A stretch of DNA of 32,042 nt from an uncultured Halomonas sp. (GTDB lineage Bacteria; Pseudomonadota; Gammaproteobacteria; Pseudomonadales; Halomonadaceae): the NCBI RefSeq assembly GCF_947490095.1, contig NZ_CANLFS010000029.1, positions 1 through 32,042 of the forward strand, read 5' to 3'. Shown one piece after another: positions 22,773 through 30,419 of the stretch. How positions within the stretch are numbered: position 1 is the stretch's first letter; each line of letters begins with the position of its first letter. The position numbers were made by a program, and so were the translations under genes. The notes under the pieces are model-generated. The model was not told the origin of the DNA, did no database searches, and worked only from the letters and a program-made list of their open reading frames with translations.

Positions 22773-23570
22773 TTAGCGTTCGAGCTCCAGCGTCAGTAGG
22801 TGATAGGTGACAGGCAGCCCCTCGGGCTCGCGCAGGCGTTCGTAGCGCTGTGATGCGCGGACAAGGTCGGCCCGGGTCAGGTGGCCCCCGGGGCGTGAGG
22901 CCTGGGCGCCAACGCCCTTGATGGAGGCCATGACCGCGGTCATGTTCGGGTAGTGGAACCTCGGCCGGGAGGCGTCTATCGAGACTCGCCGGAACCCCGC
23001 CCGGCAGGCGGCCTCGCGATAGTGCTCGGGGCGGCGAAAGTCGAGCAGGGCGGTGCGCCGCCCGGGGCGCTGCCAGGCGTGGCCGACCTCGGCCAGGGTC
23101 TCGGGGCCGAGGGTGTTGATCAGGGCGCGACCGCCGGGGCGCAGCGTGCGATGGAGCTCGGCCAGTGCGGCGTCGAGGTCGGGACACCACTGTAGCGCCA
23201 GGTTGGAAAACATCAGGTCCAGGCCGGCACTGGGCAGCGGCAGGGCGGTGGCGTCACCGCAGACCCAGTGCACCCCGTCGCCTCGATCGCGGCGGGCGAC
23301 GTCCAGCATTCCCGGGGCCAGGTCGAGGCCGATAACCCGGGCACCGGGAGCATAATGCTCGGCCAGGCTTTGGCTCCAGCCGCCTGGGCCACACCCCAGG
23401 TCGAGGATATGCATCGCTTCCCGGGGTAGCCGGGCCCAGAGAGCGTCGCCCATGACTCGCTGTGCCGTCGCCAGGCGTTCGTAGTCGATGGCGGCGCGGG
23501 AAAAGGCGTGGGATACGCGTTGTCGCCAGCCGTCGGGGGCCGCCTCGTGGCGCAAGGCCGGTGAATTCAT
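22773..23570 (-). CDS. bioC: Malonyl-ACP O-methyltransferase
   Basis: BioC methylates malonyl-ACP with S-adenosylmethionine, disguising it so fatty-acid synthesis can build the pimeloyl chain. The 265-residue class I methyltransferase shows motif I ILDLGCGPGGWS (55-66), the acidic end of strand 2 in VIGLDLAPGMLDVARR, and SNLALQWCPDLDAALAELHR typical of BioC. The start is ATG 23570 because it overlaps the bioH stop (ATGA); an upstream ATG would add 14 residues overlapping bioH further. It is adjacent to bioD and bioH as expected. Confidence 0.94.
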   Translation of the reverse strand: MNSPALRHEAAPDGWRQRVSHAFSRAAIDYERLATAQRVMGDALWARLPREAMHILDLGCGPGGWSQSLAEHYAPGARVIGLDLAPGMLDVARRDRGDGVHWVCGDATALPLPSAGLDLMFSNLALQWCPDLDAALAELHRTLRPGGRALINTLGPETLAEVGHAWQRPGRRTALLDFRRPEHYREAACRAGFRRVSIDASRPRFHYPNMTAVMASIKGVGAQASRPGGHLTRADLVRASQRYERLREPEGLPVTYHLLTLELER

Positions 23571-24319
23571 GCGTGCCCCTCGGGGTTGGCGGCGGTGCGA
23601 CCCTCCAGGCACTCCCGGGCGAGCTCGACCAGGTGCGTCACCAGGGTGTCGGGACGCGACAGCATGGGGCAGTGACCGGCACCGTCGATGTGCCGGTCCG
23701 CGCCGTGGCGGCGTCTCTCGGGCAGCAGGGGGTCATGGGTTCCCGACAGGTAACGCACCGGGCAGGGGGGCTCGGCCAGGCAGTGGCCGTTATCGAGTTC
23801 GGCAAGCCACTGTAGCCCGGCGGCAAGGGTGGCCGCGTCGGGGGAAGGTCCCTCCCCGAGCAGGTCGAGAAGGCGTCGGTACGCGTCTCTGGGAGACGCC
23901 TCGCCGCGCAGCATCCAGCGCCGAAAGTGTGTCAGTGTCGCGACGGGGTCGCGGTCGAAGGCGCGACGAAAGACCGCCAACTCCTCCTGCGTTACCCCCT
24001 CGGGGTGGCAAAAGCCTGGGCCCGTGCCCATCAGGATCAGCCCCCGGGGCGGGACCAGCGTTGTCGACCCGAGGCCGAGCAGGGCGGCCGCCAGCAGCCC
24101 GCCCAGAGACCAGCCGACCCAGACGGCGTCCCGGGGGAGCTCGTCGGCAACGTCCCTGGCAAGGGCCTCGAGATCGCCGGGAGACGCCAGCGCCGGCCGG
24201 CCACCGTAGCCCGGCCAGTCGGGTGTGGTGACGGTGACCCCGGCCGGCCACAGGGGCGCCAGGGGCCGCCAGATTCGCGCGTCGATCCCCCAGCCGGAAA
24301 GCAGCACCAGCCGGGTCAT
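23567..24319 (-). CDS. bioH: Pimeloyl-ACP methyl ester esterase
   Basis: BioH removes the methyl group from pimeloyl-ACP methyl ester to end chain growth. The 250-residue alpha/beta hydrolase has the nucleophile S71 in GWSLGG, D196 in GTHDPLLP and H216 in GAGHCPML. The N-terminus LVLLSGWGIDARIW, including the oxyanion GWG, is characteristic. The start at 24319 overlaps the bioF stop (ATGA), and its own stop overlaps the bioC start. Its place between bioF and bioC makes the assignment firm, although hydrolases of this fold are otherwise hard to tell apart. Confidence 0.93.
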   Translation of the reverse strand: MTRLVLLSGWGIDARIWRPLAPLWPAGVTVTTPDWPGYGGRPALASPGDLEALARDVADELPRDAVWVGWSLGGLLAAALLGLGSTTLVPPRGLILMGTGPGFCHPEGVTQEELAVFRRAFDRDPVATLTHFRRWMLRGEASPRDAYRRLLDLLGEGPSPDAATLAAGLQWLAELDNGHCLAEPPCPVRYLSGTHDPLLPERRRHGADRHIDGAGHCPMLSRPDTLVTHLVELARECLEGRTAANPEGHA

Positions 24320-25491
24320 GTCGCCGTATCCTCGCCTGTCGTGGCGTGTGTATCCCGGCACTCGGCCAGGGCATCGATCAGGGCGTCCAGATCATCGTCG
24401 GCATGGGCGGCGGAGAGGGTGATACGCAGCCGAGCCTTGCCGCGTGGCACGGTGGGCTCGCGAATGGCCCCGACCTGGATGCCACGCTCGGCGAGTCGGG
24501 AGGCCCAGGCCAGGGTGGTGGCATTGTCGCCGAGCACGATGGGCTGGATCGGCGTGGTGCTGGCGACCAGGGGGAGTCCGAGGCGCTCGGCGGCCGTCCG
24601 GAAGCGGGCGATCAAGGCATGCAGGCGCTCGCGCCGTTCCGGCTCTTCGGCAAGGAGATCCAGTGCGGCCAGGGAGGCGGCCGCCACCCCGGGCGGCTGG
24701 GCCGTGGTATAGGTGTAGGGGCGCGCGAACTGGATCAGGTGCTCGATCAGTGCCTCGCTACCCGCGACGAAGGCCCCGGCGGTGCCCAGCGCCTTGCCCA
24801 GGGTGCCTACCAGCACGGGGACCTCATCGATGCCGTAGGCCCGGCCCACGCAGCCGTCGCCTCGCTCGCCCAGCACGCCCAGGCCGTGGGCGTCATCGAC
24901 CATCAGCCAGGCGGCGTGGCGGCGCGCCGTGGCGGCCAGCCCGGAAATATCGGCCATATCGCCATCCATGCTGAAGACGCCATCGCTCACCACCAGCCTG
25001 GGGTGCCGGGCCGGGCTGCGCTCCAGGAGTCGCTCCAGGTCGGCGGTGTCGCGGTGATGGAAGCGGCGCGAGACGGCCCCGGAAAGCCTGGCACCATCCA
25101 ATAGCGAGGCGTGGTTGAGACGGTCCTGGAAGACCCTCGTCCGGGGGTCGCAGAGCGCCTGGATCACTCCCAGGTTGGCCATGTAGCCGGTGGAGAAGAG
25201 CAGTGCCCGGGGGCGCCCGGTGAGCTCGGCGAGACGCTGCTCGAGGGCCTCGTGAACCGCCAGGTGCCCGTTGACGAGGTGCGAGGCGCGGGCCCCGGTG
25301 CCGTAATCGCGTGCCCCCTTCGCCATGGCCTCGGCCAGCCGCGGGTCCCGGGAGAGGCCCAGGTAGTCATTGCCGGCAAAGTCGCGCCGCCGGCTCGCCG
25401 GCTGGCGCGTGTTGCGGTGTCGCCACAGGTGGCTTGCCCGGCACGCCTGGGCGCGCTCGGCGAGGTGGCTCGGCCAGTCGCAGAGGGTCAT
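24316..25491 (-). CDS. bioF: 8-amino-7-oxononanoate synthase
   Basis: BioF condenses pimeloyl thioester with L-alanine using pyridoxal phosphate. The 391-residue protein of the alpha-oxoamine synthase family has [13 protein letters not shown] at 38-50, [12 protein letters not shown], the cofactor aspartate and histidine in [12 protein letters not shown] (197-208), and the Schiff-base lysine K233 in [13 protein letters not shown] 25491 overlaps the bioB stop (ATGA). Length is normal and all cofactor residues are present. Confidence 0.95.
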   Translation of the reverse strand: MTLCDWPSHLAERAQACRASHLWRHRNTRQPASRRRDFAGNDYLGLSRDPRLAEAMAKGARDYGTGARASHLVNGHLAVHEALEQRLAELTGRPRALLFSTGYMANLGVIQALCDPRTRVFQDRLNHASLLDGARLSGAVSRRFHHRDTADLERLLERSPARHPRLVVSDGVFSMDGDMADISGLAATARRHAAWLMVDDAHGLGVLGERGDGCVGRAYGIDEVPVLVGTLGKALGTAGAFVAGSEALIEHLIQFARPYTYTTAQPPGVAAASLAALDLLAEEPERRERLHALIARFRTAAERLGLPLVASTTPIQPIVLGDNATTLAWASRLAERGIQVGAIREPTVPRGKARLRITLSAAHADDDLDALIDALAECRDTHATTGEDTAT

Positions 25492-26612
25492 GGCTCAACG
25501 CTGGCGGCATCATAGGCCAGCTCACTCACCCGGGCGGCGGCCCGATGCGCCGCCTGCTGGTCGAGGTCGGACTCCACGCTGGCCTGAATGTGAGCGTCAT
25601 CGGCACAGGTGTCTCGGCGCTCCGGGTGAAGGCCGAGCCGGGTGAACAGCGACCTGTCGCGTTCCGCCTGGGGGTTGGCGGTGGTCAGCAGCTGGTCACC
25701 GTAGAAGATGGAGTTGGCACCGGCCAGAAACGCCAGGGCCTGGGTCGAGTCATCCATCTGCTCGCGACCGGCGGAGAGGCGCACATGGCTTTTTGGCATC
25801 AGGATGCGCGCGACGGCGATGGCCCGGATGAACTCGATGGGGTCGAGGTCCTCGACGTTCTCCAGGGGGGTGCCGGGGACCTTGACCAGCATGTTGATCG
25901 GCACCGACTCGGGGTGCGGCTCGAGGCGCACCAGTTGCTGGAGCAGGGCGGCGCGGTCGCGGGGGGCCTCGCCCATGCCCAGTATGCCCCCCGAGCAGAC
26001 CTTCATGCCCGCCCCGCGCACCTGGTCGAGCGTCTCCAGGCGGTCGGAATAGGTGCGCGTGGTGATGATCTCGCCATAGTACTCGGGGGAGGTGTCGAGG
26101 TTATGGTTGTAGTAGTCGAGCCCCGCCCGGGCCAGGCGGTCGGCCTGGTCGCTATCGAGCATGCCCAGCGTCATGCAGGTCTCGAGCCCCAGCGCCTTGA
26201 CCCGGCTGACCATCTCCAGCACGACGTCCAGGTCCTTCTCGCGGGGGCTCTTCCAGGCCGCCCCCATGCAGAAGCGGCTGGCGCCGGCGGACTTGGCTGC
26301 CCGGGCCTGTTCCACGACCTTGTCGATCTCCAGCAGCTTTTCCTTGCCCAGGCCGGTGTTGTAGTGCCCGGATTGGGGGCAGTACTTGCAGTCCTCGGGG
26401 CAGGCACCGGTCTTGATCGACAGCAGGGTGGAGACCTGCACGGCGTTGGGGTCGAAGTGGCGGCGGTGTATCTGCTGGGCGCGGTACAGCAGGTCGTTGA
26501 AGGGGAGCGCGAAGAGCGCCTCGATTTCCTCGAGCCGCCAGTCGTGGCGTATTTCGGCCGGGCTGCCTAGGGTCTGAGTATCGGCTGTGCGGGCTTGCGA
26601 GGCTTGAGACAT
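25488..26612 (-). CDS. bioB: Biotin synthase
   Basis: BioB inserts sulfur into dethiobiotin as a radical SAM enzyme with a [4Fe-4S] and a [2Fe-2S] cluster. The 374-residue protein has the SAM cluster motif C71-x3-C75-x2-C78 (in [14 protein letters not shown]), the [13 protein letters not shown] strand with a [2Fe-2S] ligand, the [13 protein letters not shown] loop and [12 protein letters not shown]. The start ATG 26612 is chosen because homology begins soon after and two operator-like palindromes lie upstream; the longer frame would run through them. The C-terminal tail past the barrel is about 50 residues and charged. It opens the minus-strand bio operon. Confidence 0.96.
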   Translation of the reverse strand: MSQASQARTADTQTLGSPAEIRHDWRLEEIEALFALPFNDLLYRAQQIHRRHFDPNAVQVSTLLSIKTGACPEDCKYCPQSGHYNTGLGKEKLLEIDKVVEQARAAKSAGASRFCMGAAWKSPREKDLDVVLEMVSRVKALGLETCMTLGMLDSDQADRLARAGLDYYNHNLDTSPEYYGEIITTRTYSDRLETLDQVRGAGMKVCSGGILGMGEAPRDRAALLQQLVRLEPHPESVPINMLVKVPGTPLENVEDLDPIEFIRAIAVARILMPKSHVRLSAGREQMDDSTQALAFLAGANSIFYGDQLLTTANPQAERDRSLFTRLGLHPERRDTCADDAHIQASVESDLDQQAAHRAAARVSELAYDAASVEP

Positions 26613-26626
26613 GAAGGGATCGCCTT

Positions 26627-26659
26627 TGGTCAACTTTGCTAATAAGTTAAAGTTGACCA
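26627..26659. promoter_or_regulatory. Operator-like palindrome next to bioB (site 1)
   Basis: TGGTCAACTTT (26627-26637) and AAAGTTGACCA (26649-26659) are exact inverse complements separated by 11 bases. Read as nine-base halves with a 15-base gap (TGGTCAACT and AGTTGACCA) the geometry equals that of BirA boxes, with six of nine matches per half. It lies 15-47 bases before the bioB ATG, downstream of the candidate -10 box, where a bound repressor would stop initiation or elongation. Confidence 0.65.
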
Positions 26660-26661
26660 GT

Positions 26662-26689
26662 AGCCTACGGACTGACGCTTCGATGTCAA
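26662..26689 (-). promoter_or_regulatory. Candidate bioB promoter
   Basis: On the minus strand a perfect -35 box TTGACA (26689-26684) is followed after 16 bases by TAGGCT (26667-26662), which keeps the key T, A and final T of a -10 box. The -35 box is part of operator site 2 and site 1 covers the expected start point. This would explain tight biotin-dependent control. Confidence 0.55.
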
Positions 26690-27399
26690 CCGAAAGATTT
26701 GGGTTGGTTGACAGTGTGCTGCGCCGGGCGCTGCCAGGCCGTTGTGCCTTTTGCCTGGCGCCCGTCATCGACGAGTCCCCCTGGTGTCAGGCCTGCTTCG
26801 CGGGGCTGCCCTGGAACCGGCCCGCCTGTCCCGTCTGCGCCGAGCCTCAGCCAGGCGCCCGACAGGCCCGGATATGCGGCGCCTGCCTGCGCCGGCCGCC
26901 GTCCTTCGTGAGGGCGCGGGTGCCGCTGCGGTATGCCGAGGAGGTGGCCTGGCTGGTGCGGCGCTTCAAGTTTCATGCCTCACCGCGGGCCGGCGCGGTG
27001 TTGCTTGAGCTGCTGACGGCGGGGCTGCAGGAGAAATGGCGCGACTGGCCCCAGGCCCTGGTGCCGGTTCCGCTGCATGAGTCGCGTGCCCGTGGGCGCG
27101 GCTTCGACCAGGCCGAATGGCTGGCGGTGCGATTGGCCAGGCAAATGAGGGTGCCACTGGGGCAGGGCAGGCGCCTGCGTGATACTCCCAGCCAGCGTGG
27201 GCTCGACCGCCGCGAGAGGCGGGCCAACCTGCGCGGCGGGTTTCGAGTGCCGGTTCGCCTGCCGCCTCGCGTGGCACTGCTCGATGATGTGATGACCACC
27301 GGGGCGACCCTGGAGGCGCTGGCCCAGGCCTGCCTGGCCGCCGGTGCCGAGGAGGTCGAGGCCTGGGCCGTCGCCCGCACGCCGCGGGGGGAAATATGA
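26683..27399 (+). CDS. comF: ComF family protein (phosphoribosyltransferase fold)
   Basis: A 238-residue ComF/GntX-type protein. The N-terminus has a zinc-finger-like region with four cysteine pairs (CAFC, CQAC, CPVC, CGAC, within about residues 21-70). The C-terminus is a type I phosphoribosyltransferase domain with the PRPP motif [11 protein letters not shown]. In competent bacteria ComF takes part in handling imported single-stranded DNA; elsewhere the role is unclear. The start is uncertain: ATG 26683 has no good ribosome site, a further ATG at 26611 would put operator site 1 inside the gene, and a GTG at 26716 is possible. It is divergent from bioB, a common arrangement in Gammaproteobacteria. 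Confidence 0.86.
   Translation: MSTERFGLVDSVLRRALPGRCAFCLAPVIDESPWCQACFAGLPWNRPACPVCAEPQPGARQARICGACLRRPPSFVRARVPLRYAEEVAWLVRRFKFHASPRAGAVLLELLTAGLQEKWRDWPQALVPVPLHESRARGRGFDQAEWLAVRLARQMRVPLGQGRRLRDTPSQRGLDRRERRANLRGGFRVPVRLPPRVALLDDVMTTGATLEALAQACLAAGAEEVEAWAVARTPRGEI
26684..26713. promoter_or_regulatory. BirA-type operator in the bioB/comF region (site 2)
   Basis: TGTCAACC (26684-26691), 14 bases, then GGTTGACA (26706-26713) is a perfect dyad matching the BirA consensus TTGTAAACC-N14/15-GGTTTACAA at all but one base per half within these eight. It contains the -35 box of bioB. It also begins at the second base of the likely comF start codon, so binding could affect comF as well. Confidence 0.72.
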
Positions 27400-27441
27400 G
27401 GCAAGCCTGGTAGAGTGGAGGCTTTTCCGGGAGGACGGACC

Positions 27442-28428
27442 ATGGATGCCGATCAGCACCCCTTCTCCACGCTATCGCCGGCTCGGGTCGTGGCGGCCAT
27501 CGAGTCTCTGGGCTTCTGGCTGCCCGGCGAGCCCTTCGCGTTGAACAGCTACGAGAACCGTGTCTACCTGGTGCATGACGACGAGCGTCGTCGCTGGGTG
27601 GCGAAGTTCTATCGGCCCGAACGCTGGAGCGATGCCTGTATCCAGGAGGAGCACGACTTCCTCGCCGAGCTGGCATCGGCGGGCGTGGCGGTGGCCGCGC
27701 CCTGGTGCGATGCCGAGGGGCGCAGCCTGCAGCATGCCGAGGGCTTTCGTTTCGCGCTCTTTCCTCAGCGGCCGGGGCAGGCGCCGGAGCTGGAGAATCC
27801 CGATCACCTGTTCGCCCTGGGGGAATTGATCGGCGGCGTGCATGCGGTGGGGGAGCGTGAATCCTTCCGGCATCGTGGCGTCATGGAGCTGGATGCCATG
27901 GTGGTCGAGGCCCGTGAGCGGGTACTCGCCGGGCCCTGGCTGGACCGCCTTCAGCGCCAGGCCTACGAGCGCGTCACGGCGGCACTGCATCAGGCGCTGG
28001 CGGCGTATCGCTGGGCCCCCGAGCGCGCGATACGCGTCCACGGCGACTGCCATATCGGCAATATCCTGGGTCGCGACGCGGACTTTGCGCTGGTGGACTT
28101 CGACGACTGCCTGATGGCCCCGGCGGTGCAGGACCTGTGGATGCTGATCACGGCACAGTCGCCCGAGGAACGGCATATGCAGCTGTCGGAGGTGATCGAG
28201 GGCTACGAACAGCAGCGTGAGTTCGACCGCCGTGAGCTGGCCCTGACCGAGCCGCTGCGGACCCTGCGCCTGCTGCGCCACAGTGCCTGGCTGGTGTCAC
28301 GCTGGGAGGACCCGGCCTTCCCGATCGCCTTCCCCTGGGTGGCCGATGCGGGCTATTGGGAGTCTCATATCAGAACGCTGGAACAGCAGCGCCAGGCGCT
28401 GGAGAACGCGCCGCGCTGGCTGGCATAA
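27442..28428 (+). CDS. srkA: Stress response serine/threonine kinase A (YihE/RdoA)
   Basis: A 328-residue kinase-like protein, the same length as E. coli SrkA, which protects stressed cells by countering MazE-MazF-type death signals. Conserved blocks are LNSYENRVYLV (34-44), VAKFYRPERW (53-62), the catalytic loop VHGDCHIGNIL with D202 and N207, the metal-binding VDFDD (218-222), and PAVQDLWM. ATG 27442 has GGGAGGA (27429-27435) seven bases before it. It follows comF by 42 bases and could share its transcript. A hairpin after the stop ends the unit. Confidence 0.92.
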   Translation: MDADQHPFSTLSPARVVAAIESLGFWLPGEPFALNSYENRVYLVHDDERRRWVAKFYRPERWSDACIQEEHDFLAELASAGVAVAAPWCDAEGRSLQHAEGFRFALFPQRPGQAPELENPDHLFALGELIGGVHAVGERESFRHRGVMELDAMVVEARERVLAGPWLDRLQRQAYERVTAALHQALAAYRWAPERAIRVHGDCHIGNILGRDADFALVDFDDCLMAPAVQDLWMLITAQSPEERHMQLSEVIEGYEQQREFDRRELALTEPLRTLRLLRHSAWLVSRWEDPAFPIAFPWVADAGYWESHIRTLEQQRQALENAPRWLA

Positions 28429-28447
28429 AGGCTCTCAATAAATGCCG

Positions 28448-28478
28448 GGGCCTCGCCTTGTGGAGCAAGACGAGGCCC
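28448..28478. terminator. Hairpin between convergent srkA and exported-protein gene
   Basis: GGGCCTCG-C-CTTG (28448-28460) pairs with CAAG-A-CGAGGCCC (28466-28478) around TGGAG, with one C/A mismatch. On the minus strand the stem is followed by CGGCATTTATTG, moderately T-rich, so it should serve mainly as terminator for the gene at 28500-29015. Confidence 0.6.
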
Positions 28479-28499
28479 GCGATAGCGGCAGGGTAGCGG

Positions 28500-29015
28500 C
28501 TAGGAGCCCTCGGGCTCAGGCTGTTCGGAGGAGGCCTGACGCCGCTCGATATTGATTTGCTCGGAGGGATTCTCCTGCTCCTCGATGGCCAGGTCGCTGG
28601 CCAGCTGAAGCTCGAAACCGTGATCCGGAGAGAGCTCGCAGAGCCCGTCCCGGCAGGCATCGATGCCGAAGTGGCCGTCGCTATCGTAGGCCGCCGCGGA
28701 GATGTCGCCACTGTAGATATGGCTGTCGTTGCCTTGGGCGTCGATGCAGGTAACGCTGGAGGTCGTGATGCGGATGCGCTCGTCATCGAGCTGTGCGCCC
28801 CCTACCATGACGCAGTAGTCGGGTACCTGATGGCTACCGCTGCCGTCGGCAACCGGGCGCAGCAGGATATCGTCCTGTTGCGGCGTGTCCGGGCCGAGGG
28901 TCAGCGGCTCGACGAGCTGGACTTCCAGCCGGGCGTCGGCAGGCAGCTCCAGGGTGTCGGCGAAGGCGAGGGAGGGGGCCAGGAGGAGGCCCAGAAGCAG
29001 GGGTGTCTTGGTCAT
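28500..29015 (-). CDS. Exported protein of unknown function
   Basis: A 171-residue protein with a signal peptide (MTKTPLLLGLLLAPSLAFA, about 19 residues). The mature part is acidic, beta-rich and has four cysteines (in PDYCVMVG, VTCIDAQG, DACRDGLC) that could form two disulfides in the periplasm. The C-terminal 40 residues are E/Q-rich and probably disordered. The stretch GSHQVPDYCVMVGGAQLDDERIR faintly recalls the C-terminal domain of TraB/VirB10-type proteins, but no other conjugation gene is near, so I do not assign it. ATG 29015 is chosen since the signal peptide begins there. It converges on srkA and is divergent from folE. Confidence 0.66.
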   Translation of the reverse strand: MTKTPLLLGLLLAPSLAFADTLELPADARLEVQLVEPLTLGPDTPQQDDILLRPVADGSGSHQVPDYCVMVGGAQLDDERIRITTSSVTCIDAQGNDSHIYSGDISAAAYDSDGHFGIDACRDGLCELSPDHGFELQLASDLAIEEQENPSEQINIERRQASSEQPEPEGS

Positions 29016-29211
29016 GGCGGGCTCTCGTGGACGGATCTGCACAGCATGAAAGCCTGCATAATATCACAGCCTGAGGCGTTGGCTCACTGACCCCCTTCGA
29101 GGTGCGGCAGGATGTCGCGCGGAGCCGATGGCGAGAAAGCGCCCCGGGAATGCCGTATGAGCGCGGTAGGCTGCTAGACTATGGGCTTGGAATAAAGCAG
29201 TATTATACGTT

Positions 29212-29240
29212 TTGAAATTTATGTACATGTAATGTACACG
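29212..29240 (+). promoter_or_regulatory. Candidate folE promoter with paired TGTACA boxes
   Basis: An AT-rich patch before folE holds TTGAAA (29212-29217), a 17-base spacer and TACACG (29235-29240), a possible weak promoter. Two copies of the palindrome TGTACA (29222-29227 and 29233-29238) lie 11 bases apart, one helical turn, over the spacer and -10 box. This could be an operator; the regulator is unknown. The rest of 29016-29211 shows no clear element. Confidence 0.4.
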
Positions 29241-29266
29241 ATCAGACACGAACCGATGGGGCCCCC

Positions 29267-29824
29267 ATGTCAGAAGAGCTCGCCAACCATTATCGGCAGA
29301 TCATCCTCGCGCTGGGCGAGGATCCCGAGCGGGAGGGCCTGCGGGATACCCCCAAGCGCGCCGCCAAGGCCATGCAGTTTCTCAATCATGGATATCTGCA
29401 GTCGCTGGAGGAGATCGTCAATGGCGCCGTCTTCGCGTCGGAGACCGACGAGATGGTGCTGGTCAAGGACATCGAACTCTACTCCCTGTGTGAACACCAC
29501 CTGCTGCCCTTTATCGGCAAGTGCCATATCGCCTATCTACCCGATGGCAAGGTGCTGGGGCTCTCCAAGTTTGCGCGTATCGTCGACATGTTCGCCCGGC
29601 GCATGCAGATCCAGGAGAACCTGACGCGCCAGATCGCCGAGGCCGTCCAGGAGGTGACCGGTGCCCGCGGCGTGGCGGTCGTGATCGAGGCCCGTCACCT
29701 GTGCATGATGATGCGTGGCGTCGAGAAGCAGAACTCCAGCATGACCTCCTCGGTGATGCTCGGTGGGTTTCGCGACAACCCGTCGACCCGTCAGGAATTC
29801 CTGACGCTGGTCAACGGCCGCTGA
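29267..29824 (+). CDS. folE: GTP cyclohydrolase I (type IA)
   Basis: FolE converts GTP to 7,8-dihydroneopterin triphosphate, the first step to folate and other pterins. The 185-residue protein has zinc ligands C75 and H78 (SLCEHH) and C146 ([10 protein letters not shown]), with H77 and H144 nearby for catalysis, and [16 protein letters not shown] in the substrate tunnel. The N-terminus is short, as in Pseudomonas-type FolE1. The ATG at 29267 has no strong ribosome site (GGGGCCCCC lies directly before it). folX follows after 74 bases, pointing to tetrahydromonapterin rather than folate as the special purpose of this copy. Confidence 0.95.
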   Translation: MSEELANHYRQIILALGEDPEREGLRDTPKRAAKAMQFLNHGYLQSLEEIVNGAVFASETDEMVLVKDIELYSLCEHHLLPFIGKCHIAYLPDGKVLGLSKFARIVDMFARRMQIQENLTRQIAEAVQEVTGARGVAVVIEARHLCMMMRGVEKQNSSMTSSVMLGGFRDNPSTRQEFLTLVNGR

Positions 29825-29898
29825 GGCCATCCCTGGCGCACGCCCCCGGCGCCTGGAGCGGGGGCCTACATCCCGGTGCGACATCAGGAGAGCCGTCC

Positions 29899-30300
29899 AT
29901 GCCGCTGCACGCCATCGATGACCAGCATTTCGACCATGACCTGGCGACCATTCGCATCAAGAACCTCCGCCTGCGTACCCATATCGGCATCAAGGAGGAG
30001 GAGATTCGTAATCGCCAGGACGTGGTGATCAATGCGGTCATCCGCTACCGCGCGGACAAGGCGGTGGCGTTCAACCATATCGAGCAGGCGCTGAATTATC
30101 GCACCATCACCAAGCAGGTGATTGCCCATGTCGAGGAGAACCGCTTCTCGCTGCTCGAGCGCATGACCCGCGAGGTGCTCGACCTGATCATGGCTCATGA
30201 GCAGGTGCTGACCGCTCAGGTCGAGATCGACAAGCCCTATGCGTTGCGCTTCGCCGATTCGGTGTCCATCACCCTCTCCGAGAGCCGCAAACCGCGTTGA
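29899..30300 (+). CDS. folX: Dihydroneopterin triphosphate 2'-epimerase
   Basis: A 133-residue member of the FolB/FolX fold that epimerises dihydroneopterin triphosphate to the monapterin form. The sequence [21 protein letters not shown], cut here as [10 protein letters not shown] and IGIKEEEI, and [20 protein letters not shown] and ADSVSITLS match E. coli FolX much better than FolB aldolase. The ATG at 29899 has AGGAGA (29886-29891) at good distance. With folE upstream this gives the first two steps to tetrahydromonapterin, the cofactor of bacterial phenylalanine hydroxylase. The reductase FolM is not in the window. Confidence 0.92.
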   Translation: MPLHAIDDQHFDHDLATIRIKNLRLRTHIGIKEEEIRNRQDVVINAVIRYRADKAVAFNHIEQALNYRTITKQVIAHVEENRFSLLERMTREVLDLIMAHEQVLTAQVEIDKPYALRFADSVSITLSESRKPR

Positions 30301-30334
30301 TGTCGGCGTTTGTTGATCCCGGAGCAAGAAAGAG

Positions 30335-30365
30335 AAGGCCTCGTCGCTTGGAGTGACGGGGCCTT
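30335..30365 (+). terminator. Terminator after folX
   Basis: AAGGCCTCGTC (30335-30345) pairs with GACGGGGCCTT (30355-30365), 11 pairs with one G-T, loop GCTTGGAGT, followed by TGCGCTT. It lies 35 bases after the folX stop and before the dehydrogenase gene, which therefore should have its own start signal in the 54 bases left. Confidence 0.7.
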
Positions 30366-30419
30366 TGCGCTTAGCATGAAGGCATACCTATCAGTGCCGC
30401 ATCGCGGCGGGAGAACAAC

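Noticed and set aside
25311..26570. 419-codon plus-strand frame across bioB and bioF
   Set aside because: It runs antisense through two intact biotin genes and has no recognisable motif.
26611..26682. Longer N-terminus of ComF starting at 26611
   Set aside because: It would place operator site 1 inside the coding region and adds residues without similarity before the cysteine-rich start.
28500..29015. Conjugation protein (TraB/VirB10) at this locus
   Set aside because: The likeness is limited to one short stretch and no other transfer genes are nearby.
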